The position numbers were made by a program, and so were the translations under genes. Shown here piece by piece: positions 54,836 through 64,000 of a DNA stretch of 64,000 nt. Each line of letters opens with the position of its first letter. Position 1 is the first letter of the stretch. The notes beneath the pieces were generated by a model, which was not told the DNA's origin, did no database searches, and saw only the letters and a list, made by a program, of their open reading frames with translations. Origin of the DNA: Microvelia longipes (taxonomy: Eukaryota > Arthropoda > Insecta > Hemiptera > Veliidae); the NCBI GenBank assembly GCA_018340805.1, contig JACMZG010001911.1:30997727-31061726 (forward strand), written 5' to 3'.

Positions 54836-56270
54836 TTTAGACAAAATAGGCAAAGATGACATTTAATGAATGAATGCGGGTACAGAAAAATGGAATCATA
54901 ATATAGTAATAATACTATATTTTAATACTTCAAAATAAGTCTTATTAGCATTTCAATTATTTCAATAGTAGCAATGAAGGTATTACACAGCAAACATGCA
55001 TACAAATATAGCCTAATAATAGTTAACATAACAACTTTTTATTTGTCTGGTAAAATACTTATTTTAAAATGAATATGTACATTTGTCATTTAAATAAAAT
55101 TTAAAAACACCATTACCTTTAAAAATAACCAGAAAAGTTTATTAACATCATCATTCAAAGGTTTATAAAAAACCAGACTTTTTATAAGTCTCTTAAAGCT
55201 TAATCATTATAAATTTTCAAATTTTATTTATTTTTCTTTCTTAACTTTTTTCCAGAAATGGAATTTAAATTAAGTTTGAAAAGATGGAAAATTTAATATT
55301 ATGATATTAATAAAAGATGCGTGAGAGAGAGAATGAGATATAGAGAGAGAATGAGATAAAAAGAGAGAGCGACAAAGAGCGAAATTGATGTCGTCATGGT
55401 AAAAAACTTGTTATAAAATGAAGTTTAATTTAGTCCACATAATAAGGTATAAAAGAAGAGATATAAAAATCAAAATGGTGGAAGAAGAAGAAGAATAAAA
55501 TATAATTTAATCTTTGGTAAAGTCCCTGAGAAAATATTTTACTGGCTTTTTTAAGTTCAAGAATTTCTTTAAATAAACTAGTTTTTGATTAAATTGTGAC
55601 TTTATTACTTATTCATTTTAACTAAATTGCTATAAAATAATCTTACATAAAAACTGTAGATTTTTATCCATCCAAATTAAAAAATTATTGAACTAAACAA
55701 AAAAGTATTAATTATTTTTTATATGTTATTAGTGGAAATAGTTTCTTACAAAATTGTAAAAATATTTTAATGAAAATCCGGTAAAACTCTAATATAAATA
55801 ATGTTTAATAAAAGTATATTGAATTATTAATAAATAACAACACGTACACAACTTTGTGAAATCCACTTAGGGTTTTATAACACCTAAAAAGGATAATTCA
55901 GGCGCGGTTTTGGATTTATTGCAAACACAATACTTTTCTTATATACCTACGGTTTATATAAGGAAAAGGTAACTTTATTTACTCTATCACTTGCCATGTT
56001 ATTAAATTATATTTATATCATGGTATTGCTATTTACCCACCTAGAGCGCAAACAATGTATTATTATTGAGTTTATTGCGTTAAAACAAGTTTTAGCTTCT
56101 GAGGCCTTTCCAAGTATGATTAGTACCTTGCCGAGGGATATATTCACACCGAATTATTACCTATAGATAGATTATTCAAGGCAGTAAAAAAATACTTTTT
56201 ATAGCTAGGTGTCAGTTAAATCTTTTCTATAACTATTTAAGTAATATCGATTGTTCTAGGCTCGTTTCAA
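54836..56270. other. AT-rich stretch with GAGA repeat and family C fragment
   Basis: A GAGAGAGAATGAGATA repeat lies at 55321-55380. A family C start fragment lies inverted at about 55850-55975 (ACAACTTTGTGAAATCCACT TAG ... ATATACCTACGGTTTATATA AGGAAAAGG). No gene was recognised. Confidence 0.5.
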
Positions 56271-56708
56271 CTAATAGACCAAGAGTCCAGGGGTGTTTTG
56301 TTAATAAAAAGTGTAATGGCTGGAACCGGTCTCAATTTTTCGTAAATACCTTCCTGAACAAGGATCTGCAATTCTGCCGACTCGTATCGGGTGGGTGTCC
56401 CAGGCAGAACGCACTTTAGGGGTCAAAGGTTCTGCCTGGGACACCCATCCGATACGAGTCGGCAGAATTGCAGATCCTCGTTCAGGAAGGTATTTACGAA
56501 AAATTAAACCCGTTTCCAGCCATTACACTTATTATTAACTTCGGTGGTAAATTTGACATGTAAAGTGCGTTCTGCCTGGGACACTAATCCGATACGAGTC
56601 TGCAGATTTGCAGATCCTTGTTCAGGAAGATATTTACGAAAAATTAAGACCGGTTCCAGCCATTACACTTTTTATTAACAAAACACCCCTGGGCTCTTGG
56701 TCTATAAT
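56271..56708. mobile_element. Three-copy foldback element
   Basis: A ~135-bp segment occurs first in one orientation (56274-56409: AGACCAAGAGTCCAGGGGTG ... CCTGAACAAGGATCTGCAAT), then inverted twice (about 56432-56540 and 56570-56704). The outer arms are near-perfect inverted repeats ending AGACCAAGAG / CTCTTGGTCT, with TAA outside both. The middle copy is incomplete and ends within ATTACACTTATTATTAAC. No coding capacity. Confidence 0.82.
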
Positions 56709-59035
56709 ATTTACTTGATATTGAAAAATACTTTAACACAGTTGTATGGCGGATATACAACTGCGTAAAAAACTAAAAAAACTAACTGCGGACATAAACT
56801 ACTTTTTTATCTCAAATGCTCTGTAAAATTAATACTGCACTATGTTTTTAAATCTTATTTTAAATAGACAAAATATAGACAAATAATATTTTTTAAAAAA
56901 GGACGATTTTCTGTTTTTCTTTTTGTGTGTTTAGATTAAAATTTGTAAATTTTGAAACTTCATTTCTACAACTTTATCTAAATATAAAACAAGCATACAT
57001 TCTTAAAATTTGAAATAAATAAAACTTAATTATCTGCCACTATTTTTATCTTAAATAGACCAGAGTAATATTTTTTCCTTCAAATCACTTTTATGAGTCC
57101 ATTTCTAAAGTATTTCAAATAAACAACCTGTAATTATTACCTGCCTTTGTAAAAAAAAAAAAACAAATTATTACTCGTTCCCCTTAGTTACACTTTGGAT
57201 GTATTAATAATTATTATAACAATAATTTTCTACATACGTCTACATACTCCAGTATGCAGGATTCGAAAATGTCTTGAAAGCAAATTTCTTGCGAATAAAT
57301 TTTATTTAAACAAAACCAAATTACATACCATTACTTAAATCAAACAGAAAAAAATATCAAACATATTTTCATTAAAAACTAATTTTATTATCTTTTTTTC
57401 CGAATACTATTCAAAAACAAAAAAAGGTTTTCTGGAATAATAACTCGAATCTTAAACATTAAAAGTTAATTTAGTTTTCTGGTCCGTTATAATTTTTGTG
57501 GAATTAACTTTTCAATTTTTATTTTCATATCTCTACAACCAGAATCTAATTTACACAGCATGATTACCAAATAATTGTTTTATTAATTCTTAAAATTACT
57601 TAAAATTATTCTGTTTATTATTGTGTAAGATTTACGCTAGAATTGAGTCAGTAATAATACTATTCGTAGTTTGCGTTGCCATCTAAGTTAATTTGGAGGT
57701 AATGGAGGTAATGACACCTCCATAATACTTATAGGATCCTTACACTAATAGCTATGGCACCCATACATACTTTTATTATTACTTTAATAAGATTTCTGTT
57801 ATAAAATTATACAATTTTTGATAGTTATAACAGTTTAAATTAGCATATAGTGAGATCTGAATGAGTGCGAATGATGCGGAGCAATGCAGTGCCGATTTTG
57901 GAATGATGATCATATATTCAGTATAATCTAGAAGATAAATATGAGCATTCCATTTTAAAAATCTATTAAACATTTTTTTTGCTCAGGTTATGACTTATCA
58001 TAAGCCGAAAGCACCAAGTATTATCACGAACCGAACACTCAAGCATGAAAAGTGCTTTCTTGCTTGAGTACAAGCATTTTAAAGGAAATTCGCCTTAAGA
58101 TCGCCCTTTTTTCGAATCTTTAAGCCAAGAATTTTACTTTCAACACTAAATAATTTTGCGACAAACACTTTTGGGATAAAAGAAACAAAATCCTATGCTA
58201 TATCTAGAATAGGACTTGTCCCATTATCGACAATCGTCATTATTGATGGCTCCTTATAATGACATGCCCCAGTCTGTTCTGTTTCTTTACGTCTAACTTA
58301 TCAGATGCAGCATACGTTAGATGCAATTTGCTAGATACGTTCCTGGGTTCCTCTGGCACATTTATATTGTACCTACATGTATTAAAAAAAACTTGATATA
58401 GTGTCAAATGAAATGATTGTTCTACTGTAACTCATGAACTTTTTAATGAGGTTGTTCGGCATTTTTGTGTTGTAGTGTCGCCTATTGAAGACCCACAGGG
58501 ATATAAATAAATTTTACTTAGAATAAAATCTTTTAGAAAATAGAAATACTCCTTACTATACCCCGATATTGAAAGGTATAGCCTCCCTGTGACGTTAGAC
58601 CGGTAGATAAATGGTACTTGGCGGATTCCTGTCTAACTCGTTACCCCCCCCCCCCTTACTTAATAAATCCAATACCTTAAACTTATCAATAAATCTTCCG
58701 ATTTTAACATTATATATTTAGGCTTACAAATATACACTACTATAATTTACAACACGAAAAAGCTTAAATAAAACTTAAAAAAAAGCTTAAAAAAAGTTTA
58801 TTTTTATAAAACAAAAGCTTAAAAATAATAAAATGTAATTTTTATTATTTGTTTGTTTGTGCAGATTAATAATCTATAAAAAATAATTTGCTGCAATCAC
58901 TTATAATTTTTATAGTTCTCTATAAATCGCAATCACTTGCACAAAAAATCAATTTCTTTTATAACCTTCATTTTGTATGATTTCAAAAAATATGAAGGAA
59001 AATCGCATTTCTAACAAATAGAAAATGAGTAATTA
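56709..59035. other. AT-rich stretch, no gene seen
   Basis: A small hairpin CTCAAGCA...TGCTTGAG lies at 58038-58068. GGAAATTCGCC, a composite-repeat end motif, lies at 58083. A C run lies at about 58645-58655. No gene was recognised. Confidence 0.4.
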
Positions 59036-59059
59036 TTTTTTGGACGCCCATTTTTTTAC

Positions 59060-59097
59060 ATCTATTATCATTCTAACAACAGATAATAGATGTAGAT
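59060..59097. repeat. 12-bp-arm hairpin
   Basis: ACATCTATTATC and GATAATAGATGT flank a ~12-base loop. Confidence 0.7.
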
Positions 59098-59529
59098 GTT
59101 TATGTTGTTCTAATCAAAGCAATCACGTATTTACAAATTATCTCATATTGTCCTTTTTTGTTTGGAACTAATAATTGTTATTATAACTATTAATTATAAT
59201 AATATTATAATTATTATTATATTATTAATATTATTCATATGAATTAACAAATAACAAATTATTAGAACAATTTGATATATTTTGTCTATTAGCTCATGGA
59301 ACCCCTAAACCTACTTGGGTCCGCGGGCAACCCTGATGTAATATATTTTCTGCTATTTAAATGATTCCGTAAGTTCTTCAATTGTTGTTTCATATTTTTG
59401 TTTCATTTGCTTGTTTTTATATTTTGCTTTTTAATACTCTGTAATTGAGGTTTTGGAATTTCTGTTCTATTATATCCTCTGCTTTGGTTTTTATATTTAA
59501 ATAAATTCTTTCAGGACTGAAATCTTCTG

Positions 59530-60060
59530 TTTATTACTCTTATACAATAATATCATTCTATTTACTATTATACAATTTTACTAATATTATATCATTCTAT
59601 TTACTATTATACAACTTTACTAATATTATATCATTCTATTTACAATTTTACAATTATTTTATCATTCAAATTACTATTATACAATTTTACCAATATTCCA
59701 TCATCTATTACTGTTATATAATTTTATAATATTATATATTGTATTTACTATTATACAATTTTACTAATATTATCATTCTATTTACTATTATACAATTTCC
59801 AATATTAATTTCAATAATATTATATCATTCTATTTACAATTATCAATTTCACTAATTATATATATTTACATTAATACATCTAATATTATATCATTCTATT
59901 TACTGTTATAAAATTTTACTAATATTATATCATTCTATTTACTGTTATAAAATTTTACTAATATTATATCATTATATTTACTGTTATACAATTTTACTAA
60001 TATTATATATCATTATATTTACTCACAATTTCACTAATATTATGTATACAATATATCTAC
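59530..60060. repeat. ~39-bp AT-rich minisatellite
   Basis: Units of ATTATATCATTCTATTTACT ATTATACAATTTTACTAAT repeat about thirteen times, with deletions in several units. The ends are more divergent than the centre. Confidence 0.9.
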
Positions 60061-61580
60061 TTAGAACATACTGATAGGATGTTATCAAAAATACACAAAA
60101 TAGTACTGTCAAGCTAAGAATCTGTATGGCCTTTAGCAATTATTGCTGTTGCTCTTTCGTTTAGTAAACATCAAAACAAAATATTATTTAAAACCTCTTA
60201 TAAATATACTGAAATTTAGTGTTGTGTTACAACTTTTTATAAAGTAAAAATGTACCTAAAAAAGGTCGGATATTTTTAATACATAATATCTAAAAGAGTT
60301 GGAAAGCATGACCTGAGGGTTAGATTTAAAATTATATAAAAAGTATGATGGTGAAAAAGAAAAAGATGAGAAGAAAATTGGTAAGGCATGGAACCCGAGT
60401 ATTATAAACCCATTAAAGTTCCGTCAGTGCGAGGCAGAGGTTATACCCAGCCAGGTTCGGAACATGGTTTGATACAGTCATTATACCTTATTGTTATTTT
60501 CTTTATCCTCCAGGCGAGTTTTAAAAGAAGAAGACTATTCGTGGGAGGAGAATACTTACATAACTCTATTATAAACTACACTTCATTTATTTTATAAAAT
60601 TAAATATAGCATATGTATGTTTAACCATAGTTACAACATAAAACAGCCTACTTATCAAAAGAAATTATAAATAAAAACAAATTTTCGTTAAAAGTTGATA
60701 AATTTAAAAAAAATATAATACATGAAATCAAAATATGAAATACATGTAACATTACAAAATAATTAAAAATGTAATTTTGTTTTAAAATAAACTAAGACTT
60801 AAAAAACCTTTTGTAACCTTTCTATAAACTTGTAGCCTCATCATCATCATCATTTTCTTCACGGTATGATCATTTAAAAAAAGAATATAACGATACAAGT
60901 TCCCATCACTCGAGGGAAGACATGACGCTAGTGCTTCAATCTAGCGGATCTAATGGAAACCTTTAACTAACATACCACCCACTTCAGTAAGTTGTCAAGT
61001 TGGATGAATTCACTAACTTATACATGTTATTATTAACTATTCATCGCCTTCATCTTTATTTTCTCTCTTGTCATTATTATTCAAATGACTTTGTCTATTT
61101 TTTTTAAATACAATTTGTTATTTTGCTTTTGTTCAATCAATTGTTGTATTACACCTTTATTATGTTCATTATTTTCTTCACAATGAGAATAAAGAGACAA
61201 AATGGAATAGAAATTATGACTTAATTTAAATGTAACTGCATACCATGCATACGTTAATTATTTTACAAAGGACAATTTTTCTGAATAGGATAAAATTTAA
61301 CGTTGAAAATAATTACATTTAGAGATGCAAATTTATAAAAGAAAATATTATTTTTTTCATAAGATTCTTTTGTTTGAAAATAGTCTTAAAATTAATATTA
61401 GAATTTTTTAAATCTTTAGACTTAATTAAATAATATTAATTGTCAAAAAGCCTTAAAAACCCCTAATCTGTAACCTCAAATCTCTTTTAAGAAGATAACA
61501 AATTAATAGGACTTTTATTTGAAAAGTTTGAAACAGTAACCAATCACTTGATTTCGGCTTCGTATGTTCAGGGTCATAAA
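60061..61580. other. AT-rich stretch, no gene seen
   Basis: A (CAT)n run lies at about 60840-60853. The plus frame at 60388-60597 has no recognisable motif. Confidence 0.4.
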
Positions 61581-61585
61581 TAGTA

Positions 61586-61693
61586 ATCGAAGAATCAGCT
61601 TGCTGTTGGATATAAATATCCCTGTATATAAACAGGGATATTTATATCCAACAGCAAGTATCGACGGTAGCTGATTCTTCGATTGCTTCTTCA
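61586..61693. repeat. Foldback with 27-bp perfect inner arms
   Basis: CTTGCTGTTGGATATAAATA TCCCTGT is followed by a short loop and the exact inverse ACAGGGATATTTATATCCAA CAGCAAG. Outer AATCGAAGAATCAGC / GCTGATTCTTCGATT also pair, but an 11-base TATCGACGGTA sits only in the right arm. The right arm matches 25930-25982. Confidence 0.85.
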
Positions 61694-61799
61694 ACTTGCG
61701 GTAAATACCACTTTTTTAAGTCATAAATAGTATTTGCTATAAGAGATTAAGCCAACTTTAACAGAAATATAAGCAAAGACAATGCGACATATTTGATGT

Positions 61800-61905
61800 G
61801 GTTTCTTTAGGTTGAACACCCCGATTGGCCGAAAGATCGTCAAGGGGCCTGTATGTTTGTTACACATTTTGGGCTTTAATTATATTTTAAATAAATAAAA
61901 AAATT
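61800..61905 (+). mobile_element. Possible LINE 3' end
   Basis: GATTGGCCGAAAGATCGTCA AGGGGCC is followed by an AT-rich tail with AATAAATAAAAAAATT. It resembles the layout of the other LINE tails but is not clearly homologous. Confidence 0.25.
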
Positions 61906-62394
61906 GTGTTAAACGACTTGTTATATCAATTGTTAATCAAATTGTTAATCTTACAGAGGTAATCAGTGGTTTTTATATTATAACCTTTATTATTTCTTCT
62001 GGGCCTCAGTAATAGCTGATTTTATAAAAAATAATGTATCAATTAAAAAAGTTTATAATGTCAGTGTATAAATTAATAAAAAGTAGACTATTCTATTATT
62101 TCTCCTACATTTTATAGGGCTCTCTACCTTTGGCGTTTAGACATAGACTGTGCGGACTTATTTATCGCAAGGAACTTAAAAATCCAGGTCTAGTTCATAA
62201 TAGATAACAGATGATATTAAATCATGTTTAATCAACGTAAGGTCAGTTTTGCTTAGGGAATTCCCTAAAATTAAAACACGGAGCTGCTAGTATGTAGAAT
62301 TACAATGAAGACCCTGTTTACACACAATAAAAAAACGGTTTCTAGGATATCACCAAGTTAACGCAAGCCTTTTGAATAATTAGACCACATCAAG

Positions 62395-62890
62395 TAACGA
62401 ACAAGGATCTTGAATGAAGGGAATGACGCACTAAGTCGATTTGCCGTATAACAAAGTGACCCCCATCAAGAACAAAATAATTGGAAGAATCCACTACAAA
62501 ACACATGTAAAAAACAAACTGCACATGCTTACAATCATTACATTAACTGCGCAGGTCCTAAATTTAGAGGCAAACTTACCTTTCGATTCTTTCCAATTGT
62601 TTTGCTTATTAAAAGAGTTATAAACAAGTAGTGAAATGAAATATCTTTACTATTAATGACTGTTTCATTCTAATTGACTTAAAAGGCACTAAAGGTGACT
62701 TATAAAATCACAACTAACAAGCACAGAAAGTTGAGGAGCAAATTCGACTTATTATTGTAACATAACCTTCGTTTCATGCCTTTTTTACTATAACCATATT
62801 AAGGTAAGTTTGCTCTTATTTCTCTATCTAATACAATGTCTATGGGATCCATTATGCGTTATCCCCTTTATTCAAGATCCTTGGTAACTA
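62395..62890. repeat. Weak foldback with two inverted pairs
   Basis: AAGGATCTTGAATGAAGGGA ATGACGCA (62404-62431) is inverted at about 62848-62880 (TGCGTTATCCCCTTTATTCA AGATCCTT). Inside, GCAAACTTACCTT (62571) is inverted at AAGGTAAGTTTGC (62801). Possibly a worn MITE. Confidence 0.55.
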
Positions 62891-63224
62891 CCTATTGACT
62901 AGTCTAGAGCACATCAAGTAACGACATGAAGGTTAATTTGTTTTAATATAATTGTACTAATTCATCTGAGTACTGCGTTATCCTTATTTATAACGCACGA
63001 AGTATACTAATAAAAAAATGTGCCTCGCAAATATATAGCATACTTTTTTATATATTTATACTGTTTATTTAAATGCTATGCTGATATTGCAGAATTAAGT
63101 CCTAATACTCAACGACTTGAGATAAAAGGTAAACTTAAAAAACTCACAAAAACACTTACAAGGAACTTAAAAGGATTGCTTAAATAGTAAAGGATTATTT
63201 GCTCCTTGAAGCAAATAAAATAAA
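62891..63224. other. AT-rich, no gene seen
   Basis: No recognisable feature. Confidence 0.4.
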
Positions 63225-63265
63225 ATAAAGTCATCTATGATATAAAATATCATAGATGACTTTAT
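63225..63265. repeat. Perfect 19-bp inverted repeat
   Basis: ATAAAGTCATCTATGATAT, loop AAA, then the exact reverse complement. Confidence 0.85.
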
Positions 63266-64000
63266 GTATAAGTGTAATATTTGATTTAGAATTGTTTGTC
63301 AATTTTTATTTTATTTTATTATGAAAAGGAGATTTTACAAATTAAAATTACAAATTACAAATAATTTGTAATTTTCTTTTACTTATATTTTGTAAACTCC
63401 ATGATTAAATAAATCACAATTATAAGAAATAGAAGATATCAGTTGTTAGCAAAATTCATATTCAAATCCAATACATTAAATATTTATATACTGGTATAGA
63501 TATTTATCTATTTAAATACAATTGTATTACTATTACTTTGCTTTCAAACTTACTACTTCATTATTTAAAAATCCGTATATACTACTTAGTTTTTCTGACA
63601 TAAAGATAGAAATCTTGAACTTTAGTGTACAATATCTTTAACAATAATCTCGGAAAAACAGGTTGTTTTAGGTATATAATGACGTTTAACAGCCGCCTGG
63701 TAGATGGCAGCACGTTACGTGGCGCCACTGGAGACTCCTTACCATATCGTCTGCTTACCGTACGTGTATGCTATAAAAATAAATATATCTACATGTTTTT
63801 TACCTGAATGTATATTTTTTTCCTTTTTTATTCTTCGTTTGCTGGTTATGTTTTGAAACTCTTCTTGATTACATTTAATGAATTTATTTGTTTAAAAAAA
63901 GGTATCTGCATATTTAGCAAGATATTTTTATTATTTAAAAAAATATATAAGGATCAAAATAGATCAAGAGATTATAATAAGCTATAAATAATGAAACCTA
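63266..64000. other. AT-rich stretch, no gene seen
   Basis: A GC-richer patch at 63685-63770 lies in the 60-codon plus frame 63625-63807, which shows no family motif. Confidence 0.4.

Overview
The window is strongly AT-rich eukaryotic nuclear DNA built almost entirely of transposable elements, their relics, foldback sequences and simple repeats. Reverse-transcribing elements of the Ty3/gypsy and jockey/LOA-like LINE types, a tRNA-derived SINE, TA-flanked MITEs and long (TA)n tracts suggest an arthropod or similar invertebrate, probably an insect. Nothing visible fixes the species. No host gene, spliced exon set, rRNA or intact tRNA could be supported.

Layout: 1-10 kb holds a short minisatellite, a head-to-head foldback with hammerhead-like cores (2.3-2.6 kb), a TA-flanked MITE (5.24-5.64 kb) and a 1.0-kb terminal-inverted-repeat element with a 4-bp target duplication (8.5-9.5 kb). 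A decayed Ty3/gypsy element with both LTRs fills 10.51-14.94 kb. 15-27 kb holds a LINE 3' end, a foldback, minisatellites, copies of an ~800-bp anonymous repeat (family C here), and a composite repeat at 23.2-24.4 kb. A second Ty3/gypsy element, intact and on the minus strand (27.93-32.31 kb), has identical 194-bp LTRs and a GTAAT duplication. It sits inside a much older, broken LINE whose endonuclease piece lies to its left and reverse-transcriptase piece to its right.

33-64 kb is repeat-dense and gene-poor. At 38.6-40.5 kb an inverted copy of the composite repeat is bounded by inverted ends of the hammerhead-bearing repeat (family D here), all inside a minisatellite. Family C copies lie at 44.1-44.9, 49.6-50.7 and 51.4-52.1 kb. 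The 49.6-50.7 kb copy is interrupted by a SINE with a 14-bp duplication and, separately, by a family D copy. A three-copy foldback lies at 56.3-56.7 kb and a ~39-bp AT-rich minisatellite at 59.5-60.1 kb.

How the parts work together: only the 27.9-32.3 kb element looks able to encode its own mobility (Gag, protease, reverse transcriptase, RNase H, integrase in one frame). The rest appear non-autonomous or dead. The least explained signals are the hammerhead-like cores dispersed in family D, and the modular composite repeat whose tRNA-like segment is itself one unit of an internal triplication.
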